Of a stretch of DNA of 64,000 bases, positions 54,653-63,860 are shown piece after piece; the stretch's first letter is position 1, and each line of letters starts with the position of its first letter. The position numbers and the translations under genes were made by a program. The notes below the pieces were generated by a model. It did not search any database. It worked only from the letters and a program-made list of their open reading frames with translations, and was not told where the DNA came from. The DNA lies in the NCBI RefSeq assembly GCF_000376105.1, contig NZ_AQWM01000007.1, forward strand, positions 459 to 64,458, written 5' to 3'. This stretch comes from Asticcacaulis benevestitus DSM 16100 = ATCC BAA-896 (GTDB taxonomy: Bacteria > Pseudomonadota > Alphaproteobacteria > Caulobacterales > Caulobacteraceae).

Positions 54653-55465
54653 ATGCCCACGCCCTATATCGGCCGCCGTACCCTTGTCGCCGCATTCGCC
54701 GCCCTCAGCCTCACCTCTGCCCTGCCCGCGTTCGCCGCCGATCCGGCGCTTGCCGCTGCCGTAGGTGGCGCCTGGCGCAGCGAGGCCAATAAGGCCCGCG
54801 ACGCCTATCGCCATCCGGTCGATGCCCTGACCTTCTGGGGCCTCAAGCCGGGCATGACAATCGTCGAGGTCGATCCCGGCGCCAAGGGCTGGTGGACCGA
54901 AATCCTCGCGCCTTACGCCAAGGCGACCGGCGGCCATTACATCGCCGCCCTGCGTAATCCCAAGGATGAGAACTTCTGGAAAGAGGTCGCCGATACATCC
55001 GTTTACGGCACGGTTTCGACCAAAACCCTGACGCCGGACGGCAGCGACCTGCCGGCAAATTCCGCCGACTTCCTGCTGGTGGCGCGCGCCTTCCACAACT
55101 GGTCGAGGCAGGGTGCTACCACCGACACCTATATGAAGATCTTCTTCGACACCTTGAAGCCCGGCGGCATCCTGGCGGTGGAGCAACACCGCGCGCCTGA
55201 AGGCTCCGACCCGAAGGCCGGCACCGGCTACGTGCCGGAATCCTACGTGATCGCCGCCGCCCAAAAGGCTGGCTTCGTGCTTGATGGCAAGTCCGAGATC
55301 AACGCCAATCCGAAGGATACCCGCGACCATCCCTTCGGTGTCTGGACCCTTCCACCTGTGCGCCAGAGCAAGAATGACGCCCGCACCCTGACCGAGGCCG
55401 AGCGCGCGCACTATGACGCCATCGGGGAATCGGATCGCATGACGTTGAAATTCAAAAAACCATAA
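54653..55465 (+). CDS. exported SAM-methyltransferase-like protein
   Basis: A 270-residue protein with a signal peptide (to about FAAD, residue 28) and a Rossmann fold like class I methyltransferases: LKPGMTIVEVDPGAKGWW in the motif I position and FDTLKPGGILAVEQHRAPEG in motif IV. The motif I glycines are partly replaced (EVDPGAKGW), so SAM binding is uncertain, as is export of a SAM-dependent enzyme. Starts 61 bp after the protoglobin stop. Confidence 0.75.
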   Translation: MPTPYIGRRTLVAAFAALSLTSALPAFAADPALAAAVGGAWRSEANKARDAYRHPVDALTFWGLKPGMTIVEVDPGAKGWWTEILAPYAKATGGHYIAALRNPKDENFWKEVADTSVYGTVSTKTLTPDGSDLPANSADFLLVARAFHNWSRQGATTDTYMKIFFDTLKPGGILAVEQHRAPEGSDPKAGTGYVPESYVIAAAQKAGFVLDGKSEINANPKDTRDHPFGVWTLPPVRQSKNDARTLTEAERAHYDAIGESDRMTLKFKKP

Positions 55466-55475
55466 GGTCGGCGGC

Positions 55476-56297
55476 TCAGGTTTTGCGAGACTGAAGCCGA
55501 GCATGAAAAACGGGCGCGCTGTTGCTGGCGGCGCGTTCGGCCATCTCGCGCACGCGCTGTTCGGCGCCAACGATCAGTTCGGGAATCAGCACGGCTTCCG
55601 GCAGATTTTTCCAGTATTTCTTCGGCATCTCGGTCTGCATCATCTTCACCTTGAGCCGCGCCGGATTGAAGATATTGGCGTAATAGGTGCGCCATAAATC
55701 ATCGGCGTCGTCCATGATATCGGGCTGCTCGGCCGGTTCATCGCAGAAGCGCACGCTTTCACCATCCCAGACGATCGAGCCTTTAGGCGTGGCGATCATC
55801 CAGTCCATATCGGTGAAACGGCGCTGGAAGAAGCCAGCATTGCGCGCCACGATCCAGTGATCCGGCTCGAACCAGGCCACAAAGGCGCGACGCAGCCCTG
55901 GCGCCGGTACTTCCTTAAAGCGCACGAAAGCGTGCATCTTATGACCGTCGCGGTGGACCGAGCGATTGAGCGCATGAGCGCGCTCCACGTCCGGATCGGA
56001 CTTGATCAGCAGCAGGTTTTTATCACTTTGCAGCCGCCACAGCAGACGATAGGCGAGATCAAATCGCGCCAAATCGCTGTGGCAGATCAGGCTTTCGGCC
56101 AGCGGCAGGAAGTCCTTCGGCACGGAGACGCGATGGGCTGCGGATCTGGGCGCCGGCACTGGCGGAAACAACTCCTGACCAACAGCTTCTTCGCTGAGCC
56201 AGTCGATATCACGCGGATCTACGCCCTGCGCCAGCAGACCGCGCGCGGTGTCACGCCATTCGCCAAAGTCACCACGGGCACGTAGAACGACTCTCAT
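55476..56297 (-). CDS. DUF4130 (TIGR03915-type) DNA-repair-associated protein, no UDG domain
   Basis: A 273-residue protein fitting DUF4130: MRVVLRARGDFGEWRD at the start and SDKNLLLIKSDPDVERAHAL, RSVHRDGHKMHAFVRF, PDHWIVARNAGFFQRRF in the middle. In many proteobacteria this domain is fused to a C-terminal uracil-DNA-glycosylase-like (UdgX) domain, giving about 480 residues; this protein ends after the DUF4130 part. Its start overlaps the stop of the radical-SAM partner by 4 bases. Confidence 0.82.
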   Translation of the reverse strand: MRVVLRARGDFGEWRDTARGLLAQGVDPRDIDWLSEEAVGQELFPPVPAPRSAAHRVSVPKDFLPLAESLICHSDLARFDLAYRLLWRLQSDKNLLLIKSDPDVERAHALNRSVHRDGHKMHAFVRFKEVPAPGLRRAFVAWFEPDHWIVARNAGFFQRRFTDMDWMIATPKGSIVWDGESVRFCDEPAEQPDIMDDADDLWRTYYANIFNPARLKVKMMQTEMPKKYWKNLPEAVLIPELIVGAEQRVREMAERAASNSAPVFHARLQSRKT

Positions 56298-57526
56298 AAA
56301 AGGCTCAGTTGCACAGGTTCGGGTAGGAACATAGTGCGCAAATCAGCGCGATCGATCAGCTTGGCGGGCGTCCAGCCGGCGGCCTCGATAAAGGCCTGCA
56401 CCTTCTTGATCGACACCTTCAATCGCGCCAGATCGTCAAGCGCCAGACGCTTGAAACGGCGGGTATTGAGAATGGCGGTCACCGTCTTGACGCCAAAGCC
56501 AGGCACGCGCAACAGCATCTCCTTGTCGGCCTTATTGATATCGACCGGAAAGCGTGCGCGGTTTTCCAGCGCCCAGGCCAGTTTCGGATCGACAGCCAGG
56601 TCAAGCATCCCGTCCGGGCGCGCGGCGGTAATTTCATGAATTCCAAAACTATAGAACCGATAAAGCCAATCGGCCTGGTAGAGGCGGTGTTCGCGCATCA
56701 GGGGCGGTTTGATCAGCGGCAGGGCCTTCGAGGCATCGGGAATGGGCGAGAAGGCCGAATAATAGACACGCCGCATCCGGTAACGATCATAAAGACCGGC
56801 GCTGGCGCCCAGGATAGTGGCGTCACTGGCCTGATCGGCGCCGATGATCATCTGCGTGGTTTGGCCCGCCGGCACAAAGCGCTTGCGGCGCTTGGTCTGC
56901 AAGGTTGGCTCGCTGGCCTCGTCGATCTTCGCTTTCAGTTCACCCATGGAGCGACGGATATTGGCCGGATGCTTTTGCGGTGCGAAGGCCTCGACCCCGG
57001 CATCCGTCGGCAGTTCGATATTGATCGAGAGACGATCGGCGAAAAGACCCGCTTCCTCGATCAGTCTGGCCGAGGCTTCGGGAATGGTCTTGAGGTGGAT
57101 ATAGCCACGAAAATTGTGCTTGAGCCGCAGGTCACGGGCGATCCGCACCATCTGCTCCATGGTGTAGTCGGAACCCTGGATAATTCCGGACGACAGGAAC
57201 AGCCCCTCGATGTAGTTGCGACGGTAAAATTCGAGCGTCAGCCACACCACTTCTTCCGGCGAAAAGCGCGCGCGCTCGACATTGGACGACGACCGGTTGA
57301 TGCAATAGGCGCAGTCATAGATGCAGAAATTGGTCATCAGAATCTTGAGCAGCGAGCTACAGCGGCCATCGGGCGCATAGGCGTGGCAGATGCCAGAGCC
57401 TTCGGTCGATCCCAGGCCGCCGGAAGCCGAGGAGTCGCGCTTGCTGGTGCCTGATGAGGCGCAGGACGCATCATATTTCGCCGCGTCGGAAAGAATAGCC
57501 AGCCGAGCCTTAAGCGTCTTTTTCAT
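56294..57526 (-). CDS. radical-SAM putative DNA modification/repair protein (TIGR03916-type)
   Basis: A 410-residue protein with the radical-SAM motif CIYDCAYC (C68, C72, C75), the GSDYTMEQM and ELPTDAG regions, and a C-terminal helix-hairpin-helix (VPGFGVKTVTAIL near 350) that could bind DNA. This family is nearly always beside a DUF4130 partner, as here, and is proposed to repair or modify DNA. Confidence 0.9.
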   Translation of the reverse strand: MKKTLKARLAILSDAAKYDASCASSGTSKRDSSASGGLGSTEGSGICHAYAPDGRCSSLLKILMTNFCIYDCAYCINRSSSNVERARFSPEEVVWLTLEFYRRNYIEGLFLSSGIIQGSDYTMEQMVRIARDLRLKHNFRGYIHLKTIPEASARLIEEAGLFADRLSINIELPTDAGVEAFAPQKHPANIRRSMGELKAKIDEASEPTLQTKRRKRFVPAGQTTQMIIGADQASDATILGASAGLYDRYRMRRVYYSAFSPIPDASKALPLIKPPLMREHRLYQADWLYRFYSFGIHEITAARPDGMLDLAVDPKLAWALENRARFPVDINKADKEMLLRVPGFGVKTVTAILNTRRFKRLALDDLARLKVSIKKVQAFIEAAGWTPAKLIDRADLRTMFLPEPVQLSLL

Positions 57527-57579
57527 TTGTTCATGTTATGTTCTTTTGGCAAATGGGTCAATAGATGTATGCTGACGAT

Positions 57580-57897
57580 ATGAGCGATATTGTTACCGTT
57601 TCGATTGCCTGCGCCAATGAAACCGAAGCCCAGAGCCTGACCGGTCTGCTGGTGACGGCGCGACTGGCCGCCTGCGTGCAGAGCCATGAAATCCGTTCGA
57701 CCTACCGCTGGAAGGGCGGGATCGATACGGCCAATGAGATCATGCTGACCGCCAAGACCCTCTTGGAAAAGCTGCCGATGCTGGAAAAGCTGGTCAAGCA
57801 GCATCACAGCTATGATGTACCGGAAATTCTCGCCGTGCGGGTGGCCTGGGCCAGCGCGGATTATGCGGCGTGGTTGCGCGAATCCCTTGAGGTTTGA
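57580..57897 (+). CDS. cutA: CutA, divalent-cation tolerance protein
   Basis: A 105-residue trimeric-barrel protein: VTVSIACANETEAQSLTG, LAACVQSHEIRSTYRWKG, and the HHSYDVPEILAVRV segment. The ATG at 57580 gives the family's usual length. Divergent from the radical-SAM gene across 53 bp. Confidence 0.9.
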   Translation: MSDIVTVSIACANETEAQSLTGLLVTARLAACVQSHEIRSTYRWKGGIDTANEIMLTAKTLLEKLPMLEKLVKQHHSYDVPEILAVRVAWASADYAAWLRESLEV

Positions 57898-57976
57898 CGC
57901 AAAGCCCTTATCGCATTTTTACAATCGACTGGCCTACAGAGACAGGCAGGGGGTTTGGCACGACGGAGTAAAGCTT

Positions 57977-58399
57977 ATGAGCATTTTTAGCCAAATCAAG
58001 GATTTCATCTTTCACAAACACGGCGACCAGATTGTTCCGGCGCCACGGCAACCGATACCGGCCGAAGAGTCTCTCCATACGTCCGAAGCCATTGCACCGG
58101 CCACCACCATGGTGGACCCGATGCCGGCGCCGGTCATGGAGCAGGTCGATGTCGCGGCCATTCTCGATCAGGAAAACGCCAAGCATGATCCGAAGTTCAA
58201 CTGGCGCATGTCGATCGTCGACCTGTTGAAGCTGATCGGGCTGGAGTCGGATCTTGGCGTTCGTCAGGCCCTGGCTGAAGAACTGGGCTTTACCGGCGAT
58301 ATTCGCCATTCGGGCGCTATGAATGTCTGGCTGCACAAGCAGGTCATGCAGAAGCTGGCCGAAAATGGCGGCAAGGTGCCGTCGGAACTGAAGAACTAA
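57977..58399 (+). CDS. DUF3597 family protein
   Basis: A 140-residue protein starting MSIFSQIKDFIFHKH with a Pro/Ala-rich linker and the DUF3597 domain (VDVAAILDQENAKHDPKFN, SIVDLLKLIGLESDLGVRQALAEELG). The role is not known. The ATG at 57977 has GGAG 8 nt upstream; a longer frame from 57812 overlaps cutA and is not used. Confidence 0.88.
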   Translation: MSIFSQIKDFIFHKHGDQIVPAPRQPIPAEESLHTSEAIAPATTMVDPMPAPVMEQVDVAAILDQENAKHDPKFNWRMSIVDLLKLIGLESDLGVRQALAEELGFTGDIRHSGAMNVWLHKQVMQKLAENGGKVPSELKN

Positions 58400-58439
58400 T
58401 GGGGCGTGGGGTCCGTGACCCCACAAACCTGACTGCTTC

Positions 58440-58479
58440 AATAAAAAAGCCTCACCCGAAAGGGCGAGGCTTTTTTATT
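58440..58479. terminator. bidirectional terminator between DUF3597 and ahcY
   Basis: AATAAAAAAGCCTC and GAGGCTTTTTTATT form the two arms (58440-58453 and 58466-58479), with inner CCC/GGG around a GAAA tetraloop. It sits between two converging genes and can end both. Confidence 0.92.
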
Positions 58480-58517
58480 GAAAGAGAGAAGACTTGGGGC
58501 CAAAGGCCCCAAACCCC

Positions 58518-59909
58518 TTAGTAGCGATAGTGATCCGGCTTGTAAGGACCGTCGACCGGTACGCCGATGTAGTCAGCCTGTTCCTGATTAAGCACGGTCA
58601 GCTTGGCGCCAAGCTTGGCCAGGTGCAGCAGCGCGACCTTTTCATCGAGATGCTTCGGCAAGGTATAGACCGACTTCTCGTACTTCGAAGCGTTGGTCCA
58701 AAGCTCGATCTGCGCAAGGGTCTGGTTGGTGAACGAGGCCGACATCACGAAGGACGGGTGGCCCGTGGCGTTGCCGAGATTGACCAGACGGCCTTCCGAA
58801 AGCAGGATGATCTTCTTGCCATCCGGGAATTCGACATGGTGGACCTGCGGCTTGATTTCGTCCCATTTGAAATTCTTCAGGGCAGCGACCTGAATTTCCG
58901 AGTCGAAGTGACCGATATTGCAGATAATGGCGTTGTGCTTCATCTCGCGCATATGCTCAAGGCGCAGCACGTCCTTGTTGCCGGTGCAGGTGACGAAGAT
59001 GTCGGCGTTTGCGGCCACCTCTTCCATGGTGCGGACTTCATAGCCTTCCATGGCGGCTTGCAGGGCGCAGATCGGATCGACTTCGGTGACGATGACGCGG
59101 GCGCCACCGTTACGCAAGCTTGCAGCCGAACCCTTGCCGACATCGCCATAACCGAGGACAACAGCGACCTTGCCGGCCAGCATGACGTCGGTGGCGCGGC
59201 GGATGGCGTCGACCAGAGATTCACGGCAACCATAGAGGTTATCGAACTTCGACTTGGTGACCGAGTCGTTGACATTGATGGCCGGGAAAGGCAGCTCGCC
59301 CTTTTGCGCCATGGCATAGAGACGGTGAACGCCGGTGGTGGTTTCTTCCGAAACGCCGGTGATCGCCTTGGCGATGGCCGAATAGAAGCCAGGCTTCTCG
59401 GCGATATAGCGCTTCATGACCTTGTAGAGCGCTTCTTCTTCTTCGTTCTGCGGGTTGCTGAGCAGCGACAGGTCTTTTTCAGCCTTCGGGCCAAGCACGC
59501 ACAGCAGCGTGGCGTCGCCGCCGTCATCGAGGATCAGATTCGGATAACCGCCATCGTGCCATTCGAAGATCTTGTGGGCATAATCCCAGTATTCTTCCAG
59601 AGTTTCGCCCTTGGTGGCGAAGACGGGCGTGCCGGTGGCGGCGATAGCGGCGGCGGCGTGGTCCTGCGTCGAGAAGATATTGCAAGAGGCCCAGCGCACT
59701 TCGGCGCCCAGGGCTTGCAGAGTTTCGATCAGCACGGCGGTCTGGATCGTCATGTGCAGCGAACCGGCGATGCGCGCGCCTTTCAGCGTTTGCGTCGGGC
59801 CGAATTCGGCGCGCGTGGCCATCAGGCCCGGCATTTCGCCTTCGGCGATGTCGATTTCCTTGCGGCCAAAAGCCGCGAGCGAGATGTCTTTGACAATGTA
59901 GTCAGCCAT
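58518..59909 (-). CDS. ahcY: adenosylhomocysteinase
   Basis: Hydrolyses S-adenosylhomocysteine to adenosine and homocysteine, relieving inhibition of methyltransferases. The 463-residue protein has the NAD-binding [13 protein letters not shown] (the dehydrogenase fold) and the C-terminal YKPDHYRY. The 20-bp palindrome 69 nt upstream suggests repression by a SAH-responsive ArsR-type regulator. Confidence 0.96.
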   Translation of the reverse strand: MADYIVKDISLAAFGRKEIDIAEGEMPGLMATRAEFGPTQTLKGARIAGSLHMTIQTAVLIETLQALGAEVRWASCNIFSTQDHAAAAIAATGTPVFATKGETLEEYWDYAHKIFEWHDGGYPNLILDDGGDATLLCVLGPKAEKDLSLLSNPQNEEEEALYKVMKRYIAEKPGFYSAIAKAITGVSEETTTGVHRLYAMAQKGELPFPAINVNDSVTKSKFDNLYGCRESLVDAIRRATDVMLAGKVAVVLGYGDVGKGSAASLRNGGARVIVTEVDPICALQAAMEGYEVRTMEEVAANADIFVTCTGNKDVLRLEHMREMKHNAIICNIGHFDSEIQVAALKNFKWDEIKPQVHHVEFPDGKKIILLSEGRLVNLGNATGHPSFVMSASFTNQTLAQIELWTNASKYEKSVYTLPKHLDEKVALLHLAKLGAKLTVLNQEQADYIGVPVDGPYKPDHYRY

Positions 59910-59977
59910 GATGGGGTGTCCCGTTTTGTAAGATATGTAACCGCTTATAGCGTTAGATAGGCATTAAGGCAATAAAG

Positions 59978-59997
59978 ATATAAAGATATCTTTATAT
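59978..59997 (-). promoter_or_regulatory. 20-bp perfect palindrome upstream of ahcY
   Basis: ATATAAAGATATCTTTATAT is perfectly palindromic and lies 69-88 bp upstream of the ahcY start, inside the 90-bp gap. From memory it resembles the sites of SahR/ArsR-type regulators of methionine-cycle genes in alphaproteobacteria. The palindrome is seen; the regulator is inferred. Confidence 0.6.
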
Positions 59998-59999
59998 GA

Positions 60000-61106
60000 T
60001 CAATAATAGTCAGCCAGATCCAGAGTACGGGTTTCGCCGCTGGCGGTGCTCAGGCGCACCGAGCGACGCGCTGGATCGCGTTTCCAGTCACCGGCGGCAT
60101 CCGCAGGCCCGCCGTCAACCGCGGTGATGATGTCGTTGGCTTTCCAGCCGGCGCGATCTGCCGGGCTGCCGGGCGCCACAAAGACCACCCGAAGACCTTG
60201 CGCATCGGGCAGGTAGGCCAGGCCAGCGCGTTCGCGGGCAAACGGACGTGCAAGCGCTTCATCGGTCGCCGACAGGCATAGCTTCGAGGCTGCCAGGCTC
60301 CACACCGAATGACAGCGCATCAACAGTTCGACCCCAATGGCCGCATCGCTGTCCTGCTGGAATTCTGCGATGCCAGTGGGAACATGGGCGAACACATAGT
60401 CACCGATAGAGACCGTGCGCATACTGGTCATCTCGATCTTGTAGATGCCGGAAAGATCGGCACTGATCCATTGCGACACCGGTCGGTCACGCAGAAGGCC
60501 ATGCTTTTCGGCCCACGAGCGCCGTACCGTCAGGGCGTCATTGCTGCCGGTATCGACGTGGGCGCGCAACCGCTTGCCTTCGATGGTGATATCAACGCTG
60601 AGGCCATGCGATGAGGCGGTCAGTGGAATGGCCGACATGCCGTCTGGAACATCACCGGCATAATCTGTCGAAAGACGCGCATAGCCGGTGGCGATATCGA
60701 GATCGAGCCGAAAGGCTTCCAGCAGATCGCAGCCGAGCAGCACATCGAACGGCCGGCCATTGGCACGCAACTGGCCCAGTGCCAGGGTGGGGGTGAAGAC
60801 CGCTTCGCCCAGCGTGACGCGAACCGGCGCGGTCACCGCCATGCGGCCGGCGGCATAGACCAGATTGACGTCGATGCGGCTGCGTGGACGCAAACCGAGC
60901 TCCGCCGCCACGCCGGAATCGATGACGCTTTGCGTGGCGCCGCAATCAAACAGGGCGATCAGGGTGCGTCCCTTGATGCGCACGGGCAGGGTGAAACCAT
61001 CACCCGACATCGTCATGGCGATACGTCCGGCCTCGGCAGCACGAACGGTCGTGGCCAGGGTCATGGCGCTCAGACTGGCCAGAAACAAACGTCGATTGAG
61101 GTGCAT
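60000..61106 (-). CDS. retropepsin-like aspartic protease with C-terminal PDZ domain
   Basis: A 368-residue protein with a signal peptide (to about residue 24). It has two pepsin-like lobes: FDCGATQSVID (D54) and HVDTGSNDALTV (D185), with ψ-loop-like GCDLLEAF and GVELLMRC after each. A PDZ domain (about 285-368; VVFVAPGSPADRAGWKANDII) closes the protein. The first lobe has DCGA where DTGA or DSGA is normal. Possibly periplasmic. Its end is 90 bp upstream of ahcY. Confidence 0.8.
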   Translation of the reverse strand: MHLNRRLFLASLSAMTLATTVRAAEAGRIAMTMSGDGFTLPVRIKGRTLIALFDCGATQSVIDSGVAAELGLRPRSRIDVNLVYAAGRMAVTAPVRVTLGEAVFTPTLALGQLRANGRPFDVLLGCDLLEAFRLDLDIATGYARLSTDYAGDVPDGMSAIPLTASSHGLSVDITIEGKRLRAHVDTGSNDALTVRRSWAEKHGLLRDRPVSQWISADLSGIYKIEMTSMRTVSIGDYVFAHVPTGIAEFQQDSDAAIGVELLMRCHSVWSLAASKLCLSATDEALARPFARERAGLAYLPDAQGLRVVFVAPGSPADRAGWKANDIITAVDGGPADAAGDWKRDPARRSVRLSTASGETRTLDLADYY

Positions 61107-61222
61107 GAAAAGCTCCGGTTGGCCGGCGACGCTATATCACGAAGAAAGCGGAAATATGGTTTTGCTTTGACCGGAGCAAGGTTTGGACTAAACCTCCCTC
61201 ATATATCTAAGGAGCCTGCCCC

Positions 61223-62215
61223 ATGAACGCACCCGCCTTTACCCTGCGCCACGACTGGACGACCGCAGAGATCGCTGCCTTATTCGACCTGCCCTTCATG
61301 GAGCTGGTGTTTCAGGCGGCCAGCGTGCATCGCCAGCATTTCGATCCGTCGGAAGTGCAGTTGTCGCAATTGCTCTCTGTGAAAACGGGTGGCTGCGCGG
61401 AAAATTGCGGCTACTGTTCGCAATCGGCGCATTTCGACACCGGCCTGAAAGCCGGCAAGCTGATGGCCGTCGAAAAGGTATTATCTGAAGCCAGGGCCGC
61501 GAAGGAGGGCGGCGCGCAACGTTTCTGCATGGGCGCGGCGTGGCGCGACCTGAAAGACCGCGACGTGCCGGCCCTGGCCGCCATGATCGGTGGCCTGAAA
61601 GCCATGGGGCTGGAGACCTGCGCCACACTGGGTATGATTACACCGGATCAGGCGCAGTCGCTGAAAGACGCCGGCCTCGATTACTACAACCACAATCTCG
61701 ATACGTCGCCGGAATATTATGAGTCCGTGGTGACGACCCGCACCTACCAGGAACGTCTCGATACGCTGCAGGCCGTGGCAGATGTCGGCATGAAGACCTG
61801 CTGCGGCGGCATTATGGGCATGGGCGAGGCGCGTTCTGATCGGGCGTCGTTCCTGCACCAACTGGCCACCCTGCCCCATCATCCGGATTCGATCCCTATC
61901 AACAACCTGGTCGCCATTTCCGGTACGCCTTTGGGTGACAAGGTGGGGGCTGAGGGTGGCATTTCCGGTTTGGAGTTTGTCCGCACCATCGCCGTGGCGC
62001 GGATCATCTGCCCGAAGTCGATGGTGCGCCTGTCGGCCGGCCGCAACGAGATGAGCGAGGAACTACAAGCGCTGTGTTTCATGGCCGGCGCAAACTCAAT
62101 CTTTATTGGTGACACCCTCTTGACCACGCCCAATCCGCAGCGCGGCACCGATGCCCATCTGCTGCGCGAACTGGGTTTGCGACCGATGACGATCGGCACC
62201 GTCATAGATAATTGA
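61223..62215 (+). CDS. bioB: biotin synthase
   Basis: Inserts sulfur into dethiobiotin. The radical-SAM cluster motif is [16 protein letters not shown] (C58, C62, C65); the second cluster's Cys and Arg regions ([21 protein letters not shown]) are present. 330 residues is normal. No other biotin gene is in the window. Confidence 0.96.
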   Translation: MNAPAFTLRHDWTTAEIAALFDLPFMELVFQAASVHRQHFDPSEVQLSQLLSVKTGGCAENCGYCSQSAHFDTGLKAGKLMAVEKVLSEARAAKEGGAQRFCMGAAWRDLKDRDVPALAAMIGGLKAMGLETCATLGMITPDQAQSLKDAGLDYYNHNLDTSPEYYESVVTTRTYQERLDTLQAVADVGMKTCCGGIMGMGEARSDRASFLHQLATLPHHPDSIPINNLVAISGTPLGDKVGAEGGISGLEFVRTIAVARIICPKSMVRLSAGRNEMSEELQALCFMAGANSIFIGDTLLTTPNPQRGTDAHLLRELGLRPMTIGTVIDN

Positions 62216-62240
62216 CATTCCATGTGGTAGTTTAGACGCC

Positions 62241-63758
62241 ATGAAAAAAGAAAAGAAAAAGGCCGCGCAGAAGGACAAGACGTCCCCTTCCGCGGCAGCT
62301 ATCGTCGCACAGCTCCACACGATCTATGCCGATGCCGTCAGCGCCCTGCAAGCCGATCTGCACGCCTATCTGGAGCAGAAGGAAAAACCGTCGCGTTCGC
62401 TACGTAAGGCTGGGCGCTACTGTTATCCCAAGCTGACTGTGGTGTGGAAAGGTGTGCTCGATGAAGACGACGAAGCGCTGATCCTCAACAACCGCCATCC
62501 GGAGGTTAATCGCGCCTATGCCCGCTTCTCACGGCCCGGCACCTATTCCTCTTCGATCACGCGACCGGATGTTTTCGGCAGCTATATCGAAGAACAGCTC
62601 GAACTGCTGATTCGCGATTACGGCGCCGAATGTTCGGTGTCGCTGTCCGATCAGGAAATCCCCTACCCTTACGTGCTTGATGGCGCCGGACTCGATCTCA
62701 ACAGCGTCTCCGCCATTGACTTATCCAGGCATTTCCCGGCCACCGAATTGGCCCTGATCGGCAACGAAGTGGCCGACGGCATCGACTTCATCGACGCGCT
62801 GGGCCACCGGCCGCTGGCGCTTTTCGATGGCCTGCGTACCGATTTTTCGCTGGCTCGCCTGCGCCACTATACCGGCACGCCCGCCGAGCATACGCAAAGC
62901 TATATCCTGCTGACCAACTATAACCGTTATGTCGATGTCTTCGTCGCTTACGCGCTGGAACAACTGAAACTGCCCGACAGCCCCTATACGGCGCTGTCCT
63001 GTTGCGGCAATTTCACGATCACCAAGGAAACGGTCAATCCGGAAGATATCATCGCCGCCTCGCCGTGGCGCAAGCACCAGATGCCGGCCTATCACCTGAT
63101 GGCGGAAGGTCACAAAGGCATATCCTTGGTCAATATCGGCGTCGGCCCCTCCAACGCCAAGAACATCACCGACCATCTGGCGGTCATGCGGCCGCACGCC
63201 TGGCTGATGATCGGGCACTGCGGCGGATTGCGCGCGTCGCAAAGCATCGGCGACTATGTGCTGGCCCACGCCTACCTGCGCGACGATCATGTGATGGATG
63301 ATGTCCTGCCAATCGAGATTCCTATTCCGCCGATCGCCGAAGTGCAGCAGGCTTTCCACCAAGCCGCCGTGCGCATTACCCATCAGGACGGCGAGGACCT
63401 CAAGAAACGTCTGCGCACCGGCACCTTGGTCACTACCGACGACCGTAACTGGGAACTGAAATATTCCTTATCTGCCAAGCGCTTTTCGCAATCGCGCGCC
63501 ATCGCCATCGATATGGAATCAGCCACCCTAGCGGCGCAAGGCTATCGCTTCCGCGTACCCTACGGGACGCTGTTGTGCGTATCCGACAAACCACTGCATG
63601 GCGAACTGAAACTGCCGGGTCAGGCCAATCTGTTTTACGAGCGAGCGATTGCCGAGCATATCCAGATCGGTATCGAGACGGTCAGCATCCTGCGTGATTT
63701 CGGCTCTAAACTGCACAGCCGCAAGCTCAGGGCCTTCGACGAGCCGCCCTTCAGGTGA
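62241..63758 (+). CDS. amn: AMP nucleosidase
   Basis: Cleaves AMP to adenine and ribose-5-phosphate. The 505-residue length is standard; an N-terminal regulatory domain (about 20-190) is followed by a nucleoside-phosphorylase-like catalytic domain (about 270-490; NIGVGPSNAKNITDHL, GHCGGLRASQSIGDYVLAHA, IDMESATLAAQGY). The first 20 residues are a lysine-rich extension. 25 bp after bioB. Confidence 0.94.
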   Translation: MKKEKKKAAQKDKTSPSAAAIVAQLHTIYADAVSALQADLHAYLEQKEKPSRSLRKAGRYCYPKLTVVWKGVLDEDDEALILNNRHPEVNRAYARFSRPGTYSSSITRPDVFGSYIEEQLELLIRDYGAECSVSLSDQEIPYPYVLDGAGLDLNSVSAIDLSRHFPATELALIGNEVADGIDFIDALGHRPLALFDGLRTDFSLARLRHYTGTPAEHTQSYILLTNYNRYVDVFVAYALEQLKLPDSPYTALSCCGNFTITKETVNPEDIIAASPWRKHQMPAYHLMAEGHKGISLVNIGVGPSNAKNITDHLAVMRPHAWLMIGHCGGLRASQSIGDYVLAHAYLRDDHVMDDVLPIEIPIPPIAEVQQAFHQAAVRITHQDGEDLKKRLRTGTLVTTDDRNWELKYSLSAKRFSQSRAIAIDMESATLAAQGYRFRVPYGTLLCVSDKPLHGELKLPGQANLFYERAIAEHIQIGIETVSILRDFGSKLHSRKLRAFDEPPFR

Positions 63759-63760
63759 GT

Positions 63761-63779
63761 CCAAAGTCGCAGACTTTGG
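63761..63779 (+). terminator. hairpin after amn
   Basis: CCAAAGTC (63761-63768) pairs with GACTTTGG (63772-63779) around GCA, 2 bp after the amn stop. No T run follows, so it is only a candidate terminator. Confidence 0.4.
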
Positions 63780-63820
63780 CAAGGGGGGACGCCTAGTCCG
63801 TCGCTTGAGCTATATTAATG

Positions 63821-63858
63821 AAACAAAAGGAGCGGATTGCTGTCAGGCAAACCGCTCC
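63821..63858 (-). terminator. terminator of a gene entering from the right edge
   Basis: On the minus strand GGAGCGG (63852-63858) pairs with CCGCTCC (63829-63835), followed by TTTTGTTT, 3 bp after the stop of the partial frame at 63861. Both together suggest a real gene ends here. Confidence 0.5.
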
Positions 63859-63860
63859 AG

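Noticed and set aside
58494-59960. A 488-codon plus-strand frame opposite ahcY
   Set aside because: It is the shadow of the highly biased ahcY codon usage. It has no domain I recognise, and ahcY on the other strand is certain.
59910-59999. A SAM or SAH riboswitch before ahcY
   Set aside because: The 90-bp leader is AT-rich and short, and I cannot build a SAH-type pseudoknot; the 20-bp palindrome explains regulation better.
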